A DNA stretch of 64,000 nucleotides from Branchiostoma floridae (lineage: Eukaryota > Chordata > Leptocardii > Amphioxiformes > Branchiostomatidae), in the NCBI RefSeq assembly GCF_000003815.2, contig NC_049995.1:11858957-11922956 (forward strand), read 5' to 3'. Below, in pieces: positions 21,850 to 32,700 of this stretch. Positions within the stretch are counted from its first letter, which is position 1, and each line of letters begins with the position of its first letter. The position numbers were made by a program, and so were the translations under genes. The notes beneath the pieces are model-generated. The model made no database searches and was not told where the DNA came from. It saw only the letters and a program-made list of their open reading frames with translations.

Positions 21850-23385
21850 GCAAAAGTAGGGGGGGAGCTGAGGCTCCCGGGTTAGGGCGGGCAGGCCGCC
21901 TGCCTGGCACGGAAGTGCTCAACGTTGGGAGCGCTTACAACCGTGCCAGGCAGGGCATTCCACTCGGGAATTGTGCGTGGGAAAAAAGAATGTTTGTAGA
22001 TATCGGTGCGTGCAAATATGTGTTGATATTTGAAGTCGTGACTACCCCGGGTGCGCCCTTGGGCAGGCTTCAGAATATTGCTGGCGTCTATGTTAATATT
22101 ATTGTTGACTACTTTATAGAAAAAGGTGAGGCGGGCGTTCCTCCTCCTTTCGGAGAGAGGGCGCCACTGCAGGTCTGAAAGCATTTGTGTCATGCTGCTA
22201 GTCTGCCGGTAGTCATTTAGGGTCACTCGGGCTGCCCTGCGCTGGACGGCCTCCACCGCCTGTATCCCTTTGTTGGTGTACGGGTCCCAGACGATGGCAC
22301 TATATTCCAAGTGAGGCCGTACCAGCGCTTTGTAACAAGTGGCCTTGACCCTAGATGGACAATGGGTCAAGTTGCGCCGAATGACTCCTAGGACCTTACC
22401 AGCTTTGCTAGTGGCGTGGTTGATATGGGTGTCCCACCGCAAATCGTCGGACAGTTGTACTCCAAGATAGGGGTGGGACTTAACACCGGTAAGGGCTTCT
22501 CCACAGAGGGAGTACTGAGTTATGATGGGGTGCTTTTTACGGGTGATATGGAGGATGTGACATTTAGAGGGGTTGAACGACATGAGCCAACGATTTTGCC
22601 ATTCTGTTAGCGCATCGAGGTCAGACTGCAGCCCTTGTGCGTCAGAAGGCTTGCTGATAGTTCGATACATCAAGCAATCGTCAGCAAACAGTCGAACATG
22701 TGAGTCTACGGAATCGGGTAGGTCATTAATGTAGAGCAGGAATAGCAGAGGGCCTAACACAGTACCCTGCGGAACTCCAGAGGTGACCTTGACAGCTTTA
22801 GATGTTCCACCGTCAAAGACAACCCTCTGGGTTCTCTCCGTAAGGAAGGCCCTAAGCCAAGACTGAAGGAGGCCAGAAATACCATAGTGCTCGAGCTTGC
22901 TCAGCAGACGTTCGTGTGGCACAGTATCAAATGCTTTGCTAAAGTCAAGCACCGCGGCATCGACCTGTTTGTTCTGGTCCATGTTCTTGGCCAGGTCTTG
23001 GAGGGTAAGCACCAGCTGGCTCTCGCAGGACAGACCCTTCCTGAAGCCGTGTTGCGCAGGGGACAGAATGCCATGAGCGTCTAGATGTTTCATCATGTGG
23101 CTGTGCACGATGTGTTCGAGCACTTTACCACAGACCGATGTCAGAGACACCGGCCTATAGTTTGATGGCAAGGTTCTGTCCCCCTTTTTGAAGATTGGAG
23201 CGATGTTAGCTGTTCTCCAATCTTCAGGAACATCTCCCGTGGATATTGACTGGGAGAATATGACCTGTAATATTGGCGCAATTTGTTCGGCTATGGTCTT
23301 CAGGAGGCGAGGTGGTAATCCGTCTGGTCCTGTGGCCTTGCTGGGGTTAAGACAGGAGAGCTGTTTGGCTACCCCCCACTGTTAT
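21850..23385 (-). mobile_element. Non-LTR retrotransposon (CR1/jockey-like LINE), 5'-truncated, reverse transcriptase ORF
   Basis: An open minus-strand frame from about 23380 to the stop at 21882 encodes the C-terminal part of a LINE ORF2. The reverse transcriptase blocks are in order: KATGPDGLPPRLLK, YRPVSLTSVCGKVLE, HGFRKGLSCESQL, VLDFSKAFDTVPH, SGVPQGTVLGPLLFLLYIND, the catalytic FADD box and a KCHILHIT region, then a ~200-residue C-terminal domain. No stop or frameshift interrupts the RT, so insertion is recent or the copy was constrained. A stop near 23385 and the lack of an endonuclease domain show 5' truncation. The 3' side ends in a short repeat-like tail (ATGCAGATGCAGACACACAC). It is antisense to ZNF3, probably in its intron. 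Confidence 0.92.
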
Positions 23386-23548
23386 GTTAAGGGAGGGGAC
23401 AGTTGGAGCTTTGGGTTCGCCAAGGGTAGGAACGGTATGTGTGTGTGTAAGTGTAAAATTTGACCACTTTTCTGCTTTGAAAGGGGGTGAACTACTCTCC
23501 ACCTGCATATAGATCAATTTTTAATATTTTCTTTCCTCAATTCTAGGG

Positions 23549-25027
23549 ATGGATGACTTAACATGTGGGCATCTCGTTAAAGAGCACTGCACAGAACAAA
23601 CTGGAAACCAAATACACATGAAAGAGGAGGAGACAGAAGACACGGGGTTGCAACAAGACAGACAACAGGACAAGCTATTCCAGGAAACATACAGTGAGGA
23701 CCAAGAAATGTATGGCGAAACCTGCTACCTACCAACCTATTATCCTGAAAAAGTGACCTACAACAAAGGAGAGCAGACAGCGGACATGAGACGGCAGCAG
23801 GACGTTCTAAGCAAGGAAACGTGCAGGGTAAACTGTACCCAGCCTGAGGAGGGAGTCTCATCACATCTACATTTGCAGGTCCATACTGAACAGGTGGAAA
23901 TGAACATGGGGGAGCAGACAACAGACACGGGACGGCAGCAGGGTGTACCAAACTACAAAGTTTGCGGTGAGAACTGTACCTGTTCAGATGAACAAGTCAT
24001 GCCACAGGCAACTGTGCAGAGTCATACATGTACAGAGCAGGATGGCAGCCATGTGGCAAGAAAAACTTTTATTTGCTGGAAATGTGGTTACCGGTCGGCT
24101 ATAAGGAGTCACATGTCTAGGCACATGAGAACACACACAGGCAAGAAACCCTACATGTGCGGGGAGTGCGGATTCAGAACTGCTCATAGCGCAACATTAT
24201 CTCGACACCAGAGAACGCACACCGGAGACAGACCCTACGTGTGTGGTGAGTGCGGATACAGGGCGGCGGAGAAGTACCACCTATCCCGACACCAGAGAAC
24301 GCACACTGATAATAAAACCTACATGTATGGGGAATGTGAATATGGAATGACTGGCCATTCCCAATATACGACAATGCAGACAAAGGAGAAACCCTACAAG
24401 TGTGACCAGAGCGACAATTTTGCTGCGCAGAACTTTCACGTAGACCACCACATCATGGAAAAGCACACTGATGTGAAACCCTACATATGTGGGGAGTGTG
24501 ACTATAGTACAGCTGTTAAGTCCCACCTATCTCGGCACATCAAAATACATTTAGGTGAGAAACCCTACAAATGTGACCAGTGTGACTATTCTGCTGCACA
24601 GAAGGGCCAACTAGACAAACATGTGATGACAAAACACACCGGTGAGAAGCCCTACATGTGTGGAGAGTGTGGGTATAGGACAGCTGCTAGGTATGCCTTA
24701 TCCCGACATATGAGAACACATACCGGTGAGAAACCTTACAAATGTGACCTGTGTGACTACTCTGCTGCACAGAAAGGCAACTTAGATGAACACATTATGA
24801 TAAAACACACGGGAGAGAAACCCTACATTTGCGAGGAATGTGGATACAGGACTGCAAAAAGTTCAAACTTATCCCTACATAAGAGAAAACATACAGGTGA
24901 GAAACCCTTCAAATGCGATCAGTGCGACTATTCCGCTGCACGGAAGGTTCAAGTTGACAGACACATGATGGTGAAACACACAGTTGAGAAACCCTATGTG
25001 TGGAGAGTGCTTGTACAGGAGCACTAA
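23549..25027 (+). CDS. C2H2 zinc-finger protein 3 of cluster, partly degenerate
   Basis: Coding exon after acceptor TTCTAG (23546), ATG 23549, stop at 25025-25027, 492 aa. The N-terminal ~170 residues carry the same acidic Gln-rich module as its neighbours. About eleven finger units follow: nine look intact, number 4 has lost its first Cys (YMYGECEYG) and its His pair, and number 5 has Cys to Ser (CDQSDNF). The C-terminus is frameshifted in what should be the next finger (EKPYVWRVLVQEH instead of a KPYVCGECGY-type start). It is therefore a shorter, partly eroded paralogue. Probable nuclear DNA-binding protein; targets unknown. Confidence 0.9.
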   Translation: MDDLTCGHLVKEHCTEQTGNQIHMKEEETEDTGLQQDRQQDKLFQETYSEDQEMYGETCYLPTYYPEKVTYNKGEQTADMRRQQDVLSKETCRVNCTQPEEGVSSHLHLQVHTEQVEMNMGEQTTDTGRQQGVPNYKVCGENCTCSDEQVMPQATVQSHTCTEQDGSHVARKTFICWKCGYRSAIRSHMSRHMRTHTGKKPYMCGECGFRTAHSATLSRHQRTHTGDRPYVCGECGYRAAEKYHLSRHQRTHTDNKTYMYGECEYGMTGHSQYTTMQTKEKPYKCDQSDNFAAQNFHVDHHIMEKHTDVKPYICGECDYSTAVKSHLSRHIKIHLGEKPYKCDQCDYSAAQKGQLDKHVMTKHTGEKPYMCGECGYRTAARYALSRHMRTHTGEKPYKCDLCDYSAAQKGNLDEHIMIKHTGEKPYICEECGYRTAKSSNLSLHKRKHTGEKPFKCDQCDYSAARKVQVDRHMMVKHTVEKPYVWRVLVQEH

Positions 25028-25117
25028 AGCCTTAGTAAATCATTGACAGCCATCTATCCGGTGTAGTGTGTGGACTTAAGTGGAGTCTCTCTAACACCTG
25101 GGTCTGATTGACTACTA

Positions 25118-25325
25118 CTATGTGATAAAAGGGCTTAGAGAAGTTTTTACATAGTGGTTGCTCGTCTATCGTTCACTAGACCCATGTATGCTGTTGTTTG
25201 GGTCAAGTTCAAACCCACGAGAGTACTAGTAAAGGCTACTGAAGCGTTAGGCAGTAGTCTACTAGTATGGTTTGACACATACTCACAGTCTCACACACGT
25301 GTATCAGGTTTGTGACCTCTAATCT
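25118..25325. repeat. Dispersed/duplicated segment, copy 2 (cf. 20936-21122)
   Basis: Second copy of the TGTGATAAAAGGG … GTATCAGGTTTGTGACCTCT segment, about 20 bp longer than the first. It lies between the ZNF3 stop and a duplicated piece of the ZNF3 3' end. Confidence 0.75.
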
Positions 25326-25332
25326 TTCAAGT

Positions 25333-25960
25333 TCAAGTGGACCGACACATGATGGTGAAACATGCAGTAGAGAAACCCTATGTGTGGAGAGTGCTAGTAC
25401 AGGAGCGCTGAAAGTGTGGCCGAGTTAGAACAGAGGGTGAAGTCCAAGAAGAGAACAGGCAGAAGAGAAGCTTTAAGAAGATGGGGCCAGGTAGTTCTGA
25501 CCTATCCAGACATGTGAGAAAATATGTCAGGAAGAATACCGTACAGCCCAGCAGTGTTCTAGCCAGCCTGAAATTTTTGCCCGTCCCCTGGATTTTATTT
25601 TGAAATCCTGTTGAAGGTGCAACGATCCTAGGTGTTTCTGGAACATGCTCTCCCAGAAACATTTTGAAATCTAGACCCTCTGAAATGCAATTTCTTCTAT
25701 TTTGAGGGGCAAATTTTGCTGGTAGACCCAGCTTGTTTCAATTAATATTTTTACATACTGATTTTGTCCGTCACAGACGACAGGATGGGCAACATTTTTG
25801 TCAGTCCTTAGCATCAAAGGATGGAAGGACTGGTGCGGGCTAGAACCCTGCGTTATGGTGGACACAGAAGTGCACAGGAGGTATCATGACATACATGTAT
25901 GATGAAAGATTCACTTGACCAATGTGACTATTCTGCAGCACAGAAATGCTATCTTCTTCT
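25333..25960 (+). pseudogene. Zinc-finger gene debris downstream of ZNF3
   Basis: 25333-25412 repeats the last ~80 nt of ZNF3 (24945-25028), including the same frameshifted end (CCCTATGTGTGGAGAGTGCT). Further on, about 25916-25946 reads DQCDYSAAQ, a fragment of a finger. A hAT-like element is inserted between the two pieces. These are remains of a fourth unit or of a longer ZNF3. Confidence 0.7.
25552..25850. mobile_element. hAT-like MITE related to the copy at 63389-63741
   Basis: The ends CAGTGTTCTAGCCAGC … GGGCTAGAACCCTG form an imperfect inverted repeat, and the first interior block (GAAATTTTTGCCCGTC) resembles the corresponding block of the 63389 copy (GAAATTTTTTTCCGTC). No matching 8-bp target duplication was found, consistent with an older insertion. 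Non-coding. Confidence 0.6.
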
Positions 25961-26591
25961 AAACGTCTTTACATAACAGAAGAATACTTCATTTTGTAGT
26001 TATGGTCCTATATAACATTTATAAATTTTGCTGTTGATTTACTATAGGTTGGAAATAAAGTTGACAAGATATCAAGCTTTTGTGTACTTTTGTTGTCTCT
26101 CATTGATTCGTAAAATTGACAGGGACATCAGCAAATACATTGTATACTCCGTGCAGATGTTGCTACAGCTACTATGGTCCCAAACATTACCATATATCAC
26201 TCTATCTATCCAGCATGCAGCAGAGATATGGGTTAAGTAAAGACTAAAGAGCATATGATATGGATTGGTGTTGTATCTAAGAGAGTCTTCAGAAAGCAGA
26301 AAACTTTCTACCAGTAATGATAATTTACCATAAAGTAACCTAAAAGTAGAGGCGTCTAAAGATTACTTATTGCGTCATAAGAGTTATAGATAGAGAGAGA
26401 GAAGAGGAAGAAGAAGAAACATCCCGAGTCTGCCACATGTTGTGTTTCTTTAGGTTAAAGGGTCATGCCAAATGATTCCATTATGAGATAGGGGTGTTTA
26501 GAAATAAATAAATAAAACGTTAATATCTGGTTGATAAGAAAACTAACGATTAGGAAATATATTCCTACACATTTGAAAGGTAATAATTACT

Positions 26592-26691
26592 NNNNNNNNN
26601 NNNNNNNNNNNNNNNNNNNNNNNNNNNNNNNNNNNNNNNNNNNNNNNNNNNNNNNNNNNNNNNNNNNNNNNNNNNNNNNNNNNNNNNNNNN
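26592..26691. other. Assembly gap (100 N)
   Basis: Exactly 100 N, the usual placeholder for a gap of unknown size. It lies upstream of the oxidase gene, so its promoter or 5' exons could be incomplete here. Confidence 0.99.
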
Positions 26692-26955
26692 TTAGTTTGC
26701 ATTCCTGAGAGTAAGGACAATTGTATAAGACATCCTGGCTTAAGCCGCAGTGCGACTGTTGTTTTTTTTCTCCCGCTTATAGCTCCTGCTATAAGGCTGT
26801 TTTGATTGTGCTCGAGGCACCTCCTCCAACGCCTTTTATTTGAATATTTGACTCATTGTGTACTTTAAACTTAGATACTGCTATTGGTGAAGCAAGCTTA
26901 AGGACAAGAACATTGCAAAGGTCAGAGCAGCACTGAGGCAGACTTTAGTGACATC

Positions 26956-29733
26956 ATGGCTGCTGCTGCATCCATGAACCTGACCTTCTGGGTAAATGGA
27001 ACTCAACACGAAGGTATAGCTTAGTGCTTACTGTAACTTAGTGTAAGCCAGTTCCTAGTGTAAACTACACATGCACAATGTTGGGTGAAGGCCTTTAAGA
27101 ATAATATAACTTTAAAAAAAATGAAAGTCCATAGTTCTTGTCTTGACCATTATTGTTAGAAGTCAAGGTTCCTTTATTGCGATACCCTTTAGCCCTATTT
27201 AGTATTTTGTTATGTCTCAGGCTTTCATAGAGTGCACTGTGCAAGGACGTTATATCTGATATAACGTCCTTGCACTGTGCAAGCATGCAAATGTAGTTCA
27301 AATTGTGAACCAGCCTCATATGAGGATGAACTGAACTGAACTGAACTGTCCATTGAAGGCATCTTCATGACTGTAACAAATCATTAATGTAACGTTACTG
27401 TAGTTCAGCTACTAGTACATTTTAGACATGCTTATACAATTGTAACACTGAGGTTTAAGTGCTGCCAAACTGACCACGCCAAGGGCTCTAGAGCTTTTGG
27501 TGTTGTGGTTTGCACGTCATGATGTGTAATCCACCGCCCCCGGTTCGATCCCGGGTGACGGCGTGTTTGTTTATTTCTGTTCTTACTCGCCCCTCTCAAT
27601 TCTTACACAATGATCAAGAATTTTGCATATAACGCATTTCATAACTAGCCATGGTGTATAAAAATTAACATCTTGAAAGTGCTAACTGATCCTAATCTCA
27701 GAACTGTTTTTCGTTAATCTTGGCAGTTCAAAACCCTGACCCCTCCATGACCTTAAACGAATGGCTGAGGTCACAGCGTGGACTGACGGGGACAAAGGTC
27801 ATGTGTGGGGAAGGAGGGTGCGGCTGCTGTGTTGTCATGGTGACACATCCCGATCCAGCCAATGGTGGAACACTTTCCTACACTGTCAACTCTGTAAGTG
27901 CTAATTTAGTTAAGTTAGATGTATCAAAAGTAATACAGTGCAAGTATCTTTGAGAGAAAAAGAAGATTTAAACCAAATTTAAGTGTCAATAATAATCATT
28001 ATAAAATTTTATCATTAAAAGCGAGGTAAAACACAACAAAGACAATTTTTAAGTTTCCTGATTTAGCAAGAAGTTCAGCCCAACTTTTTAAGCTTTAAGT
28101 TTAAGTTTTAAAAAAGCTAGCAGTATCGAATCTCTGCATATTGTTTTTGTAAACAAACCCAACAAAATGTCATACACTTACAATGTATACTAAGTTATAG
28201 GGAAAGTAGGGTTGACCCAGTGTAAAAATGAGAGTCAAAGTGAGGCCGTATTTTGTTATCATCAGCTTGTGTAACAGCAGTACACTTCGTCATAGGAATT
28301 AAATTTGTAGTTCAACTGAAAAAGCCATTTTCAACAGCCGCATGTAGTTTCTGGTTACATGCTTGACCGGACAGGGACGTACACTTACATTTGAAGCTCC
28401 GTAGTTACTGTAGTGAATTTTTTTGTACTTTTCCCCCCCTCCCAGTGCCTGTGCCCCCTGTGCAGTGTGGAGGGCTGGACCATCACCACAGTGGAGGGGG
28501 GATAAAGTGTTATTTTTGTAGCTCTGAGTAGTATTGAATTGTTTTTACTTCAAATGTAAAGACTCTATATCCCCCCCCTCCCAGTGCCTGTGCCCCCTGT
28601 GCAGTGTGGAGGGCTGGACCATCACCACAGTGGAGGGGGGATAAAGTGTTATTTTTGTAGCTCTGAGTAGTATTGAATTGTTTTTACTTCAAATGTAAAG
28701 ACTCTATATCCCCCCCCTCCCAGTGCCTGTGCCCCCTGTGCAGTGTGGAGGGCTGGACCATCACCACAGTGGAGGGGCTGGGCGGACAGAAGGCCGGCTT
28801 CCACCCCATCCAGCGCCGCCTAGCGGACTTCAACGGAAGTCAGTGTGGCTACTGCAGCCCTGGGATGGTGGTCAACATGTACGGGTGAGTACTAACCATG
28901 TTTTTTCTTCATCACAACAAAATTAGATAGAATGAAAGATAGAATTGTTGCATACTAGTTGTAGTGTACTGTGTAGTTATTTTGAAATGAAAATTTGAAT
29001 TCATTAGTCGCCTGATTTTGCTCACCAGGCATACATTTTTTCTCAGGAGAGGGTTGCCTTCCTTAGATCTGTGTCAGTTTTGGCAAACATAACATGGTAC
29101 AGGTTCTTTTAAATGCTGAAAAGAACAGGAAATATTGAGCCAGCCCAGTACTTGTATATTGACTAACTACTTATTTTATTATATTCTATGACATTTGAAG
29201 GAATTACACTGCATAGAGTTCCCATACATAAGATAACACATTACTATACTTTAATTTTTCACTGTGACCAACCAGTTTGTTGTCTTCCTTCTCCAGCCTG
29301 CTGAGTAAGAAGCCACAGCCCAGCCAACAGGAGGTGGAGAATCACTTTGATGGACACATCTGCAGGTGTACAGGTCTGATGCACTGTGTCATTATCAATT
29401 ATAGTTTTCCTACAATAATTATTCTCCTAAATATTGGCAGAGGCATAGTAGTTACTAGTATCCTGTATTTGATTGTACTGCTGCTGGGATCCATTACACG
29501 TATAGGCAGCATTTGGCTCAGTAGTAAGTCTTGAAGTTCACAACTGTCCAGCAATTTCCATTGAGAGATTGTGATTGTGACTGTTAGTTTACTATTAGCC
29601 AAGTGGTTTTTGCAAATACAAAGTTCTCAAAACACTGTACAAGTTTCCATGGAACTTTTTTTCAGGCTACAGGCCAATCTTGGATGCCATGAAGTCATTT
29701 GCCAGTGACTCTGGGGACTGTATTGACATTGAG
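26956..29733 (+). CDS. Oxidase exons 1-5: two [2Fe-2S] clusters
   Basis: Exons 26956-27013, 27727-27893, 28724-28884, 29297-29373, 29666-29733. The plant-ferredoxin-type cluster is bound by Cys46, Cys51, Cys54 and Cys76 (CGEGGCGCC … NSCLCPLC). The second, helical cluster domain has Cys116, Cys119, Cys151 and Cys153 (SQCGYCSPG … HICRCTGYRPIL). All eight ligands are present with family spacing, and the Gln before Cys116 that contacts the molybdopterin is kept. Exon 3 is preceded by two tandem partial copies of itself. Confidence 0.95.
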
Positions 29734-32700
29734 GTAAGAAAACCATACATTGTATACATTCACATTTAAAGCTGCCAGGCCTAAAGTGATGAACATTGGT
29801 ACTTCTATACTCATCATGATTGAATTACAGTAACCATATGTTTATTGTTTATTTCAGGCACCATTGCCCATACACAGAATACAATATATACATTAAAAAA
29901 ATCATTATGATGGACTTAAAATAAGATAAAAGAAAGCACCCATAGTGATACTGTCTCCATCCTCTTCTTTCTAAGGGTACATCTGTATAATATAATCTGT
30001 TAATAATGTTTTGTGGAAAATTTAACAATGAAAATAATGATTTTCAGTAGACTGATAATTGTTTTTTGTTTTTTTCCTTGACCTATAAGGATCTGAACAA
30101 GCATCTCTGTCCTGTCAATGGACAAGCCTGTAATGGAGCTGCCCCAATGGTGTGAATGGAGTTCACCACACGGATCCACCCCGGAGGTGTGGCCAAAATG
30201 GAGTGAGCTGGTACCGCCCCACCACCCTGGAGCAGCTGTACAGCCTGTTGGAACAGCACGGAACCGGTCAGGACCGGTACAAACTGGTCTGTGGAAACAC
30301 TGCTGCAGGTAAGGAAACTTTTATAAAAAAAATTGTGGCCAAAATGGAGTGAGCTGGTACCGCCCCACCACCCTGGAGCAGCTGTACAGCCTGTTGGAAC
30401 AGCACGGAACCGGTCAGGACCGGTACAAACTGGTCTGTGGAAACACTGCGGCAGGTAAGGAAACTTTTATAAAAAAAATTGTGGCCAAAATGGAGTGAGC
30501 TGGTACCGTCCTACCACCCTGGAGCAGCTGTACAGCCTGTTGGAACAGCACAGAGCTGGTCAGGACCGGTACAAACTGGTCTGTGGAAACACTGCGGCAG
30601 GTAAGGAAACTTTTATAAACTTAAAGAAAGTGTGGCTAAAATGGAGTGGTCTGGTACCGTCCTACCACCCTGGAGCAGCTGTACAGCCTGTTGGAACAGC
30701 ACGGAACTGGTCAGGACCGGTACAAACTGGTCTGTGGGAACACTGCTGCAGGTAAGGAAACTTTTATAAAAGAAAGTGTGGCTAAAAAAAAGTGGTCTGG
30801 TACCGTCCTACCACCCTGGAGCAGCTGTACAGCCTGTTGGAACAGCACGGAACCGGTCAGGACCGGTACAAACTGGTCTGTGGGAACACTGCTGCAGGTG
30901 AGTAAACTCAGTAACAGTTGTAACAACTGAGTGTCCTGCCCCTGAGGTGCAGCCAAAATGTACCAGGCAGGTTAACACTGGACAGTGCAAAAGAAGACTT
31001 CCCTCCTAGTATCTGCTTGGAAACTATTGGTGCAGTAAAGACAGAACTGATAACAGACTGATGAACGTCAATGAAGATAAGACATCCAGGTAATAAATAA
31101 GATACGCCAAATAACAGTCACTCAAGCAACAGGATATGATTTTGGAAACGGTCACTGATAGACGTTTCAGGTAGCATTTACTAGTACACCAAATGGCAAT
31201 TGCTTAGCAATTGGATGTCATTTTGGAAACAGTCAGACAATATCTTTTTTTCAGTGCATGGTGGAGCTGTGTACCTAAACAAATTTCAGGTACAGGTACA
31301 GGTACACGGGTTTAGGTACAGGTCCGGACATTCACCTGTACCTAAAAAAGTTTAACCAAGTATATGTAAGTCAAACATGTAGCTAACTGTCTTTTCTAGT
31401 GATAAATTGTCATCTTTGTATGTGGAATTACATATTTGAATCTCAAAACAATTTGTCATTGTTGATTCGGGTTTCACTTGTCCAGCAGTCTTAAAAAGTA
31501 GTGTTTAATAGTGATTTAGTTTGTTTAGGTACAGGTACAGGTACACAGATGTTTAGGTCCGGACCTGTACCTAAACAATTTTTTAGGTACGGTACAGGTA
31601 CGGGTATTTAGGTACACAGCCCTAGTGCATGGTTATCAGGTTATGATAAGTCTTGACGCTGACGAAATGTAGTGGATGCTACCTGAATGTCTGACCGTTT
31701 TCAAAAATCATATCAAGTTGCTTGTCAATGAGTAACTGCTATTTGCATGGCGTGTGATACCAGTGCATCTTGTCTGAAGAATGCAAACTACAAGGTGTGC
31801 CCCAAAATATTGTATTTTTCCACAGGAGTGTACAAGAATGATGGGCCCTTCACTTCTCTGATTGATGTGAAATCTGTGGCAGACTTGTTCATCACCCAGG
31901 TAAGCGCTAATTCACACTCCTTTTAAATGACATTTTAAATGACATTCACACTGTTTGAAGTTTTGGGTTTTTATACAGGATTGTTGTGCATTAATTTTGA
32001 TATATTCTTAAAGAACAGTGTAGGTGCATGTTGTAGTAGTGCTTATAAGGGAAGATATACAGCCCTATAAACAGATGAAATTTTTGCAAAGGATCCAACA
32101 AATTTCAATCTATCTACACAGTATAATTCTATCCTTTGCTTTATTTCAATTCATTTTACTTTTTTTCCATTCTTAGGGAGATAGTGCATGCCTCTGGAAT
32201 AAGCTTTTCTCATAGATAAGGAGAAAGTAAATCGTCATAACTGAAAATACAAATTTACTACAAATGTAATTGTTTTGTCACATAGGCTGGTCCCCCACTG
32301 GTTGTTGGTTCTGCTGTGAGCCTGTCTGCCCTTGTGGACCTGCTACAAACCGGTTCAGACCAGTCTCCATCCTACGCCGTGCTGGCGGAACATTTGATGA
32401 AGATTGGCAATGTGTCGGTCAGGAATGTAAGTTGTACTACAGATGTCCTTAAAAGTTTCCAAATTGAATACTTTTGAAGTTTCATTGATGTATTAGAATT
32501 CAGACGTACATGCATACAATACGTACATACATACATACATTGTCAGTCATTTTTGTGTAAAACAAAATGGGTTTACACGTTAAAATTCCCAATTTTGCTC
32601 ATCACTTTTTTTATATGACAATACTTTTCTTCCCGAAAAATCACTAAAACTGGAGAGGTTGAAGAAACTGCAACTTGGTTGTTTTTAAAACAGTTGCTAT

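Noticed and set aside
22416-23463. Plus-strand frames within 22.4-23.5 kb
   Set aside because: They oppose the LINE reverse transcriptase, which has clear family motifs on the minus strand.
27476-27566. Functional tRNA gene
   Set aside because: Only the T-arm and B box are good; the D-arm/A box and anticodon stem do not fold convincingly.
3309-30897. Regularly spaced repeats that might suggest CRISPR-like arrays
   Set aside because: The units are exon fragments with flanking intron in a eukaryotic gene; there are no short identical repeats with unique spacers and no associated genes.
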